A stretch of DNA of 5,288 nucleotides from DAOUMU01 sp034409055 (GTDB taxonomy: Bacteria; Chloroflexota; Anaerolineae; 4572-78; J111), in the NCBI GenBank assembly GCA_034409055.1, contig DAOUMU010000583.1:1-5288 (forward strand), written 5' to 3'. This document shows positions 1 through 5,214 of the stretch, piece after piece. Made by a program: the position numbers and the translations under genes. Position 1 is the stretch's first letter. The number at the start of each line of letters is the position of its first letter. The notes below the pieces were generated by a model that did no database searches, was not told the DNA's origin, and worked only from the letters and a program-made list of their open reading frames with translations.

Positions 1-105
1 CTACAAAATAGTACCTAAGCAGGGCCCAATCGCATTGTCCTAACAATATTTCTAGCTCAGATGCTTAGATTTGGTAGCTTTGGCAATAGAACAGGTGTAC
101 AAGCA

Positions 106-111
106 TATAAT
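106..111 (+). promoter_or_regulatory. Candidate -10 box upstream of the disrupted coiled-coil gene
   Basis: A perfect TATAAT hexamer lies 23 bases before the ATG at 135. No convincing -35 hexamer sits 16-18 bases upstream; the nearest match, TTGGCA at 80-85, would need a 20-base spacer. The rest of 1-134 has stops in all three forward frames and no gene I recognise. It would serve the coiled-coil gene if ATG 135 is its true start. Confidence 0.3.
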
Positions 112-134
112 TCTGGGACTATGTCGATTTAGCA

Positions 135-277
135 ATGCAAAAGCAACTCGCCAATCAAGCGACTCAAATTGCGAAGCAAGATGTGCAAATTGCTTTAAAT
201 GCCGAACAGAATCGATTGCTGTCTGAACAGGCAACGGTTTCAGCACAAAAAGCCATTATTGAAGACCAGCTTAGTAC
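135..277 (+). pseudogene. 5' part of a coiled-coil protein gene, split by an insertion sequence
   Basis: This fragment encodes about 47 residues rich in Gln, Ala, Ile and Glu (MQKQLANQATQIAKQ...), with heptad-like spacing that suggests a coiled coil. The frame is open from 111, and ATG 135 is the only usable start in it. No good ribosome-binding site precedes it, so the original start could lie elsewhere. The frame runs into the insertion sequence at 278 and, read on, adds about 24 foreign residues before stopping at 348-350. Joining position 277 to 2238 restores a continuous 226-residue frame with the fragment at 2238-2775, the codon at the join reading ACT (Thr). The function of the intact protein is unknown. 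There is no signal peptide or membrane segment in what is visible. Confidence 0.7.
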
Positions 278-295
278 CTTGACAATGTTAAGTTA
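278..295 (+). repeat. Left terminal inverted repeat of the IS
   Basis: CTTGACAATGTTAAGTTA matches, base for base, the reverse complement of 2216-2233. Allowing one mismatch, similarity extends outward through AGTA (273-277 against 2234-2238), so part of the apparent target copy overlaps the extended repeat. Confidence 0.9.
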
Positions 296-643
296 TTACG
301 ATTTCGTGTCATTTGGTCATGTCAAATTAATCAGTCTTTGGTTGGTTTGACGTATCTCGACCAACTGAATAACTCCTTACCGCAGGATGGAAAGCACTTT
401 AACAATTTAGGCTCGTTGGGTTTTTGGGGGATAAGCAAAGTTTGGACACGACTTGAACCGTTTTCAAGCCCATCATAGGGGCAAATACGACCTAAAGTCA
501 TGACACAACCAAGTTTACCCCACAATCTCTGTATCAGAGACAATAGAAAACCTAACGTGGCCGCTGCCGTCCGTCTGAAAGACAAGTTTGAAAAAACTTA
601 GTCCTATGAAATTGGGGTCAAGTTTAACCCAGTCTCAATAATC
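296..643. other. Non-coding interior of the IS, no recognisable gene
   Basis: About 350 bases lie between the left repeat and the transposase stop. The composition is AT-richer than the transposase gene. The only sizeable frame (minus, 331-585) has a TTG start, no ribosome-binding site and no recognisable motif, so I do not call it. Small dyads are present: TCTCTG/CAGAGA (526-531 with 535-540) and AAGTTT/AAACTT (584-589 with 594-599). A short stem at 615-630 would form just after the stop codon in the transposase mRNA but lacks a clear U-run. Confidence 0.6.
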
Positions 644-2134
644 CTAAGTCGGGACACGGGCTTGCTGGCGAGCTTTCTTCAACCGACTGCGGGTGGCAGC
701 CGAACGATTGACCAGGTGTCTGACCACCAAGCAGCGGGCTTGCTCCGGGGAAAGTTGTTTCAAGGGCAAGACCGCCTTGAGCAGTTGGCGGATGTTGGCC
801 ATCGACAAGGCTGGTAAGACCACCACTTCCAGTTGCTTGACCAGTTCAGGGTCACGGGGGTAGATCTGCGCCCAATCGAGCTTGATTTCAGCGACGAACC
901 ACAAGGCCAGGGCATCTAAGGCCGTGTGATGCAGCCAGGCCCGATACTTGCGGGCCACCAATTCGTCCCAGCCAGCTTCGGTCTTGGCATCTTGAGCGGT
1001 TCGTTCGGCAAAGTAACGCAGCGCACGCCAGCGGGCTAATTGAGCCAAGGGGGTCTCAAGCGGGGCATTACTGAGCGAGTAGCGCGTTTTGCCTTCGGGG
1101 GAACGCCAGATGAGCAGCCACTCCCCCCGGACCCTATCTTCTTTCTGGGTCGCTGTTTCGTTGATGGTCCAGACTTGCCGGGCAGCACAGTGATGCACCA
1201 ACAACCCCCGTTCGGTGTGGCGGATCTCGCCGGGTTGTAACTCGAAATCTGGATGACCGACCAAGCTCTGCACTTCGACCGGTTGGACCCCGTTCAACAC
1301 TCGGGGCTTAGAAAAGGGCCGTCCTTTTTTGCCAGGTGGCGTTTCTGGAACCTCCACCACCGGCTTGGTCAGATAGACCTGGGTATCTTTGGGTACATCC
1401 ACGACATACAGCAACTGCTCAGCTTCTAATTCAGCCCGGAACTGTTGGGCTCGCCCATACACGCTATCGGCTGTGACTACCTCAAAGGACAACCCCTTGG
1501 CTTTCACCCGCCGGATCCGCTCCAAGCCGATCCCTATCTTGGTGGCAAAGGTGCGGTCCTCAGGAATGTGCCAGCGCCGACGTAGGTCGGCGTGCGCTTT
1601 ATCAAACCACTCTTCCGGGAGATACAATTCGGCATCAACCAGCAGCCATATCCCGGCCTGATAGTAGCCCACGCCCACTGCCACCTGCCCCAGCTCCACT
1701 TTGCCCAACCGTCCGATATGCTGCCGCCCCGCCCCGGCACTCTGCTCTCCGGCTCGTTCATCACCATATTCATCCAGGGTCAGCACCCCATTTGGCAATT
1801 CAGGTCGCTGCTCGACTTCGGCCTGAATTTGGTCGAACACCCCCAAACCAGGCCAGGGTGAGTCAGACATAAAGTGCTGCAAGTTCTGCCCATCGTCCTC
1901 TGAATCAATAACCCGGCGGGCGATATTAGCGAAATTGCGCTTTGTATCCAGCGTCAACAGACCGCGCAAATAGACCCAGGCATATTCGCTGGTATCGTGG
2001 GTTTTGGTCTTGAACAGATGTTGATAGCGAGACCATACATCGCGTAGGCGGTCCGCCAGACTATCGACGGCCTCGTCTGGCAACCCCCAACGTTGGGGGG
2101 CAAACACACACGATTGTGGGGCCGTTTGCGTCAT
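644..2134 (-). CDS. IS701-family DDE transposase
   Basis: This 496-residue protein cuts and joins the ends of the surrounding insertion element. It resembles the IS701 family with a DDE_5-type RNase H-like catalytic core. The N-terminal block NFANIARRV (about 67-75) leads into D121 in LTLDEYG, followed by the family-typical run GAGRQHIGRLGKVELGQVAV (about 134-153). The second aspartate is D223 in VTADSVYGR. The third acidic residue is likely E387 in KTEAGWDEL, with E377 as the alternative. The C-terminus (about 470-496) is strongly basic. The frame is intact and of normal family length. The ATG at 2134 follows a good ribosome-binding site, AAGGTGA (minus strand, 2147-2141), so this start is well supported. 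It is the only gene I recognise in the element. Confidence 0.93.
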   Translation of the reverse strand: MTQTAPQSCVFAPQRWGLPDEAVDSLADRLRDVWSRYQHLFKTKTHDTSEYAWVYLRGLLTLDTKRNFANIARRVIDSEDDGQNLQHFMSDSPWPGLGVFDQIQAEVEQRPELPNGVLTLDEYGDERAGEQSAGAGRQHIGRLGKVELGQVAVGVGYYQAGIWLLVDAELYLPEEWFDKAHADLRRRWHIPEDRTFATKIGIGLERIRRVKAKGLSFEVVTADSVYGRAQQFRAELEAEQLLYVVDVPKDTQVYLTKPVVEVPETPPGKKGRPFSKPRVLNGVQPVEVQSLVGHPDFELQPGEIRHTERGLLVHHCAARQVWTINETATQKEDRVRGEWLLIWRSPEGKTRYSLSNAPLETPLAQLARWRALRYFAERTAQDAKTEAGWDELVARKYRAWLHHTALDALALWFVAEIKLDWAQIYPRDPELVKQLEVVVLPALSMANIRQLLKAVLPLKQLSPEQARCLVVRHLVNRSAATRSRLKKARQQARVPT

Positions 2135-2173
2135 TTTTGCTCACCTTTATTTTTAGTTTTGATGGTAAGCAAA

Positions 2174-2201
2174 ACAGTATCACGATTTCTGATTATGTCA
2201 A
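2174..2201 (-). promoter_or_regulatory. Candidate transposase promoter
   Basis: On the minus strand, TTGACA (2201-2196) is followed after 16 bases by TACTGT (2179-2174), a plausible sigma-70-type pair about 40 bases before the transposase start. A second TTGACA lies inside the terminal repeat (2232-2227), but has no good partner at 17 bases. Confidence 0.4.
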
Positions 2202-2215
2202 ATAGAACACTTGTC

Positions 2216-2233
2216 TAACTTAACATTGTCAAG
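2216..2233 (-). repeat. Right terminal inverted repeat of the IS
   Basis: This is the perfect 18-bp inverted copy of 278-295. It lies on the transposase-start side, about 82 bases upstream of the start codon, and is followed by the CTAC target copy at 2234-2237. Confidence 0.9.
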
Positions 2234-2237
2234 CTAC

Positions 2238-2775
2238 TCCACGCCCAACAAATAACACCGACTTTGCCCCGACTGCAACTACCCTTGCCATTCAGTCAAC
2301 TCAAATTGAAAGCACAAGGCAAGCTATTGAGAACAAGCAAAAACAAATTGAGGCAACACAGACCGCTATTGCACAGCCACTGCCAACACCGGCAGTGATA
2401 GCTAGAACCGATGAGATAAACATCGCGGAAGGCTCTGTACCAGGAGTATCAGTGACTAAAATGCGACTGAAGCTATCTGAAGACCAGATTGTGATGGGAA
2501 CGGCGGATAAATATCAGGATGTTATAGATCAAACCTTACCTCCATTTGCTGTCTTTGTAATATACGGACCGATTGATGAAGATATCATTCTACCCTGGGG
2601 CGGCTGGGATCAGTGGAGAAATGCAACATCCAGCTTTATCGAAAGTGAATTGCAAAAGAAGATTCAACAAACTAAGGATAATCACCCTACTGACTGGATG
2701 ACTCGAGGTATTAACGTTTATCGGTGTCGTGGATCAATTCTAAATTGCTCAATTAGCACAGTACCAACGAATTAA
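2238..2775 (+). pseudogene. 3' part of the disrupted coiled-coil protein gene
   Basis: This is the continuation of the frame begun at 135. It starts with a Pro/Thr-rich linker (PRPTNNTDFAPTATT), then a second Gln/Glu/Ala coiled-coil stretch (IQSTQIESTRQAIENKQKQ) and a second linker ending QPLPTPAV. About 125 residues of apparently globular sequence follow, containing FAVFVIYGP and the Trp-rich LPWGGWDQW, and ending at TAA 2773-2775. In the rejoined protein these are residues 49-226. I do not recognise the C-terminal domain. A GTG at 2395 could act as an internal start but has no ribosome-binding site, so the piece is best read as the severed 3' half of a gene. The rest of the frame carries no stop or frameshift, which suggests a recent insertion. 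Confidence 0.75.
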
Positions 2776-3346
2776 TAAAGAATATTCAGGGATCAGATAA
2801 CTGTGTTTAAAGTAAAATGCGTCTAACAACAGCGTCATGGTATTGCAATCGGACCCTTGTAAGCAGAGCTATCCTAAAATTGGGGTGCGTCACGAGGCGC
2901 GAAGTAGCAATGGTATAAGCCCACTCTCAACCATAGGAGAGTGAACCTGACCAGGCAGGCGGAAGGCCAGAGCAACCGACCGTCTGAAGCCCTGGGAACA
3001 AGGTCCGAGCCTCCGAGCCTCAGAGAGGGGCGGGCCAAGGTTGAGTCCAGATATGGCTAGGAACACAGACCGACTATGACGGGTACGAGATCACCTCTGG
3101 CAAGAGGCTGATACCGGAGGGGAGTTCATCCGCCCTGGCTGCGGGTGGACCGGAAGGGTCGGCGATGGCGGAGCCACCGTAGTACCGGCGAAACCATCGA
3201 GAGATGGCGGAGGGAAGGGCGGTAGCCGCTCACGGCAAGACGACGAGTGACGTGACGGTTTAGTATCCTTGAACAAGGAGAATACCGCCCAAGTCCAAAG
3301 GCGGCTTGTCTTAGCGGTGGAAGTATCCACCGTCAAGAGCGATGGA

Positions 3347-3380
3347 GAGCTGTGTACTCGGAAACGGGTAGGCACGGTTC
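3347..3380 (+). ncRNA. Group II intron domain V (catalytic hairpin)
   Basis: Exactly 34 nucleotides fold as domain V. A 9-bp lower stem (3347-3355 with 3372-3380, including G-U pairs) is followed by a 2-base AG bulge at 3370-3371. A 5-bp upper stem closes a GAAA tetraloop at 3361-3364. The catalytic triad reads AGC at 3348-3350, as in IIA/IIB-type introns rather than the CGC typical of IIC. All key features are intact. Confidence 0.88.
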
Positions 3381-3398
3381 GGTAGGGGAGTGGCAGCT

Positions 3399-3404
3399 TA
3401 TAAT
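3399..3404 (+). promoter_or_regulatory. Candidate -10 box at the intron 3' edge
   Basis: A perfect TATAAT lies 33 bases before the ATG at 3438. No good -35 hexamer is visible. It sits in the loop of a possible hairpin, GGCAGC (3392-3397) with GCTGCC (3417-3422), just ahead of the ribosome-binding site of the next gene. Confidence 0.25.
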
Positions 3405-3437
3405 CTCTCCTTTTTTGCTGCCGGAGGAGTATTAGCC

Positions 3438-3653
3438 ATGCGTGAGAAGGCGTTCAAAGTTGTGGTTATCGAACAGGTAACCGAGCGGGTCTGGTACGAA
3501 ATAACCGGCGTTGCCTCGGTCGGGGAAGCTCTGGCTGCCTACCGGGCCGGCGAAGGCACTGAAACCTACCGCAAACACCTCTCCACCGACCATTCCGAAG
3601 TGGAAGAGGTTTACCAGGAGGAACAGGATGCCCTACCAATGGATAGAGCCTGA
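3438..3653 (+). CDS. Small conserved-looking protein of unknown function (71 aa)
   Basis: The product starts MREKAFKVVVIEQVTERVW and is compact, acidic and soluble. A predicted pair of N-terminal beta strands (about 5-24) leads to a helix around VGEALAAYRAGEG (about 28-40), then a charged tail ending VEEVYQEEQDALPMDRA. There is no signal peptide or membrane segment. The ATG at 3438 is preferred because GGAGGAG (3423-3429) precedes it by 8 bases; an upstream in-frame GTG at 3390 lies in the intron's domain VI and lacks a ribosome-binding site. The next ORF starts inside this gene and overlaps it by 26 bases, so the two were probably translated together. I do not recognise the family. Its size and its pairing with another tiny gene recall small two-gene modules, but nothing shows a toxin or antitoxin. 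Confidence 0.75.
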   Translation: MREKAFKVVVIEQVTERVWYEITGVASVGEALAAYRAGEGTETYRKHLSTDHSEVEEVYQEEQDALPMDRA

Positions 3654-3723
3654 CCTGTTTCTGAAGTTTGCTGGGGTGGCCGTCTACCATTGCTACGACG
3701 AGGCCGATACAGTCAGTTTGTAA
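3628..3723 (+). CDS. Short overlapping ORF, probably a truncated small protein (31 aa)
   Basis: The product starts MPYQWIEPDLFLKFAGVAVY and continues HCYDEADTVSL, then TAA. It begins within the 71-residue gene in another frame, behind a strong AGGAGG ribosome-binding site (3616-3621), a typical translationally coupled overlap. From memory, proteins beginning this way (a PYxWxxPxxFL...GVxVYHCY pattern) are usually about 70-90 residues long and continue with a WYT-containing segment. If so, this copy has lost its C-terminal half. Neither of the other forward frames after 3723 continues the pattern, which argues for deletion or replacement rather than a simple frameshift. Function unknown. Confidence 0.6.
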   Translation: MPYQWIEPDLFLKFAGVAVYHCYDEADTVSL

Positions 3724-3776
3724 TATGTCAGGCGTGCGATCAGCCGGAAAAGGCTGGTATAGATAAGTATCAAACC

Positions 3777-3805
3777 TTGCCAGGTGGGGTCACATCTGCT
3801 AAACT
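3777..3805 (+). promoter_or_regulatory. Promoter of the toxin-antitoxin operon
   Basis: TTGCCA (3777-3782) and TAAACT (3800-3805) are separated by exactly 17 bases, a good sigma-70-type pair. It lies about 57 bases upstream of the antitoxin start and directly abuts the proposed operator. Confidence 0.6.
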
Positions 3806-3830
3806 GTACAGAATATGCAGGTTGTACAGA
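3805..3830 (+). promoter_or_regulatory. Candidate Phd/YefM-type operator (two TGTACA boxes)
   Basis: TGTACAGA occurs twice as a direct repeat (3805-3812 and 3823-3830). Each copy contains the palindrome TGTACA, and their centres are 18 bases apart. TGTACA is the core recognised by the E. coli YefM antitoxin at its own promoter. The boxes here overlap the -10 box and the expected transcription start, where a bound antitoxin would block transcription. Confidence 0.55.
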
Positions 3831-3862
3831 GTATCTTTTGCCAAGAGGAGTTAAGCAGACTG

Positions 3863-4132
3863 ATGGAAAAAGTGTTAGGAGTGACCCAGGCCCGGGCCGA
3901 GCTTAGCACGCTGGTGGAGCAAGTGCAGCACCAGGGGGATACGTATATTATCAACCGTCACGGCAAGCCAGCAGCGGCAATTGTGCCCATTCAAGTCTAT
4001 GAGGAGTGGAAACGCCAGCGCAACGAGTTCTTTGAGTTTATCCGCCAGGCCCAACAACAGGCCGATCTTGAACCCCAGGAGGCCGAGCAGATCGCGGCTG
4101 AAGCGGTCAAGGCGGCACGGGCTGAAAGCTGA
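3863..4132 (+). CDS. Phd/YefM-family antitoxin (89 aa)
   Basis: The protein should neutralise the PIN-domain toxin encoded just downstream and, with it, repress the shared promoter. Residues 1-50 match the Phd/YefM N-terminal DNA-binding and dimerisation fold: VTQARAELSTLVEQV (7-21), then a strand-turn GDTYIINRHGKPAAAIVPI (25-43), followed by VYEEWKRQRN. Residues 55-89 form a charged, Gln/Glu/Ala-rich helix that would wrap the toxin. The frame also allows ATG 3815, but that start would lie inside the operator and lacks a ribosome-binding site. ATG 3863 follows AGAGGAG (3844-3850) at a slightly long spacing of 12 bases and gives a normal family length. The gap to the toxin gene is 8 bases. Confidence 0.88.
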   Translation: MEKVLGVTQARAELSTLVEQVQHQGDTYIINRHGKPAAAIVPIQVYEEWKRQRNEFFEFIRQAQQQADLEPQEAEQIAAEAVKAARAES

Positions 4133-4140
4133 AACAGGCT

Positions 4141-4566
4141 ATGATCGTTGTTCTGGATACCAACGTCATTATCAGTGCGCTTCTATCCACCAAAGGCGCG
4201 CCCGCCGAAATTTTCAGACGGTTGGAAGCCAACCAATTTGACGTGGTCACCTCCCCGCCGCTGATTAGCGAGTTGGAGCGCGCTCTCACCTACCCCCGAG
4301 TTAAGAAATATCTCAAATTTTCCCCGGCAGAAATCAATACCTTTCTTAAACGACTGAGAACAGCGGCCATTGTGGTTGATCCCCAAATAACCGTAGACGT
4401 GATTGAAAAGGACGCGGCTGATAACCGCGTCCTGGAATGTGCCCTGGCCGGAGGCGCGTCTTACATTGTTTCGGGCAATACCCATCTATTGGAGTTGAAG
4501 GGGTATCAACAGATGGTGATCTTAAATCCAAGGGGATTTCTGGCTGTTCTTGACTTGGAAGGTTAA
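4141..4566 (+). CDS. PIN-domain toxin of a type II toxin-antitoxin system (141 aa)
   Basis: This is a PIN-fold ribonuclease-like protein resembling the COG1569 / TIGR00305 group of putative toxins, whose members are thought to cleave RNA with a metal ion held by acidic residues. Visible motifs are D6 in VLDTNVIIS, E44 in LISELERAL and D94 in DAADNRVLECA. The fourth motif reads IVSGNTHLLEL, with N113 where the family normally has Asp (SGD.HLL), so activity may be reduced or altered. The domain is full length and the frame intact. The antitoxin gene ends 8 bases upstream and no strong ribosome-binding site precedes ATG 4141, so translation is probably coupled and kept below that of the antitoxin. 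The stop overlaps the start of a tiny downstream ORF. Confidence 0.9.
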   Translation: MIVVLDTNVIISALLSTKGAPAEIFRRLEANQFDVVTSPPLISELERALTYPRVKKYLKFSPAEINTFLKRLRTAAIVVDPQITVDVIEKDAADNRVLECALAGGASYIVSGNTHLLELKGYQQMVILNPRGFLAVLDLEG

Positions 4567-4649
4567 TGTCAATGTATGCTGAATCGGTACGGGAGGAAGA
4601 AAAACCGACGATCGCTCACCTCGAGGAGATTGAAGCCCGTCATCGCTAG
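4566..4649 (+). CDS. Tiny ORF coupled to the toxin gene (27 aa), uncertain
   Basis: The ATG shares its A with the toxin stop codon (TAATG at 4564-4568), an arrangement that favours translational coupling. The product, MSMYAESVREEEKPTIAHLE followed by EIEARHR, is highly charged and probably helical. A second in-frame ATG lies at 4572. There is no separate ribosome-binding site and I recognise no family. It may be a real small protein, the remnant of a longer gene cut off by the repeat region that follows, or chance. Confidence 0.3.
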   Translation: MSMYAESVREEEKPTIAHLEEIEARHR

Positions 4650-4668
4650 AAATCAAACCAAGTAACTG

Positions 4669-4775
4669 CTCAGCCTCCCGCAGGTTTGGCCTGGTTTTTA
4701 GCCTCTCAGTGAAGGCAATGACCACTTCAAGCTGTTTTATGGAGCAAAGGTAACCTGCGGGAGGCTTGGGCTGAG
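4669..4775. repeat. Long inverted repeat, possible MITE-like or attenuator hairpin
   Basis: GCCTCCCGCAGGTT (4673-4686) is matched perfectly in inverse orientation at 4752-4765. The similarity continues outward as CTCAGCC (4669-4675) with GGCTGAG (4769-4775), apart from a 6-base insertion in the right arm. The arms enclose about 65 bases that hold no gene. It lies between the toxin-antitoxin operon and the aldolase gene, and could be a transcription barrier or a small non-autonomous element. No clear target duplication is visible. Confidence 0.65.
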
Positions 4776-4809
4776 TAGATACCAAACCAAAATCTATCAG
4801 GAGTCTATC

Positions 4810-5214
4810 GTGTCTAACAATTCTATTATTGCTCCCAATCGTATCAAACATGCTTTACGCGACGGCCAATCTGTCGTCGGGACTATGCTCGCTGAGATTC
4901 GCCAGCCGGCTGTTATCCAATTGCTGGCCAACGCCGGCTTCGATTTTGTGATCATTGATAACGAACACGGCCCTTTCAATATCGAAACCATTGCCGACTT
5001 GAGTCGAACGGCCAAATACCTGGGATTGACCCCGCTGGTGCGCGTGCCCGATTTAGCTTATCCCCACATTGCCCAATCGCTCGATGTAGGCGCGCAGGGG
5101 ATCATGCTGCCACGGGTGTACAACGCCCAACAGGTGCGCGAGGCAGTGCAAATAATGAAATATCGCCTACCAGAAAAAGTAACACCAAGCTACTCCAGGA
5201 GGGCAATGGCCTGA
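4810..5214 (+). pseudogene. HpcH/HpaI-family aldolase, truncated by a downstream insertion
   Basis: Intact members are class II pyruvate aldolases of about 250-260 residues that cleave or form 2-keto-3-deoxy acids such as HpaI, GarL and RhmA substrates. GTG 4810 follows AGGAG (4799-4803) at 6 bases. The N-terminal half is typical: VVGTMLAE (22-29), GFDFVIIDNEHGP (43-55) with the likely catalytic H53, VRVP with R78, and GAQGIMLPRV (94-103). Homology stops after QIMKY (about residue 118, position 5163). The last 16 residues are unlike the family and end at TGA 5212-5214. The missing half would hold the metal-binding Glu and Asp (E149 and D175 in E. coli HpaI), so this product should be inactive. 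The rest of the gene may lie beyond the window. Confidence 0.82.

Larger units (their letters stand above)
278..2233 (-). mobile_element. Complete IS701-family insertion sequence (1,956 bp)
   Basis: The element is bounded by perfect 18-bp terminal inverted repeats and encodes one minus-strand transposase of the IS701 type. The flanking tetranucleotides, GTAC at 274-277 and CTAC at 2234-2237, form an imperfect (3 of 4) duplication, matching the 4-bp target duplication known for IS701 elements. The boundary is supported independently: deleting the element plus one target copy rejoins the interrupted host frame exactly. It is longer than usual for the family (about 1.4-1.5 kb) because of roughly 350 bp of non-coding DNA between the transposase stop and the left repeat. 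The transposase frame is intact, so the element may be active; the mismatched target copy may reflect age or a point change. Confidence 0.88.
2885..3410 (+). ncRNA. ORF-less group II intron (3' end uncertain)
   Basis: This stretch of about 520 bases has no credible coding frame but has the layout of a group II intron ribozyme. It begins with GTGCG, matching the GUGYG 5' consensus. Domain I contains strong hairpins, for example CACTCTC/GAGAGTG (2922-2928 with 2937-2943). The central GC-rich part, including GATGGCGGAGCCACCG near 3164-3179, resembles bacterial group II introns. A perfect 7-bp hairpin with a 4-base loop (3315-3332) occupies the place of domain IV, where the intron-encoded reverse transcriptase normally sits. 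Domain V is textbook at 3347-3380. Domain VI begins GGTAGGGGAG at 3381, but the expected returning arm with a bulged branch-point A and a clear 3' terminus is not obvious, so the 3' end is approximate and may be degenerate. Without its own protein, any splicing or mobility would need one supplied in trans. Confidence 0.82.

Noticed and set aside
331..585. 84-codon minus-strand frame inside the IS
   Set aside because: TTG start, no ribosome-binding site, no family features; it lies in the non-coding tail of the element.
2821..2827. GTCTAAC heptamer 45 bases after the disrupted gene, resembling one end of an integron attC site (RYYYAAC)
   Set aside because: No matching GTTRRRY partner or foldable attC body before the intron; a seven-base match is expected by chance.
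3091..3375. 94-codon minus-strand frame across the intron
   Set aside because: It is antisense to the structured ribozyme, including domain V; group II introns commonly give such spurious frames.
3390..3437. Upstream GTG extension of the 71-residue gene
   Set aside because: It lies in intron domain VI without a ribosome-binding site, whereas ATG 3438 has GGAGGAG at the right distance.
3741..3756. CAGCC/GGCTG hairpin as a terminator before the toxin-antitoxin promoter
   Set aside because: Only 5 bp with no following T-run.
3815..3862. Upstream ATG for the antitoxin
   Set aside because: It would overlap the operator and lacks a ribosome-binding site; the extra residues are outside the family fold.
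4522..4851. 109-codon minus-strand frame through the inverted repeat
   Set aside because: It is antisense to the toxin end, the repeat and the aldolase start; no family is recognisable and the frame depends on the repeat sequence.
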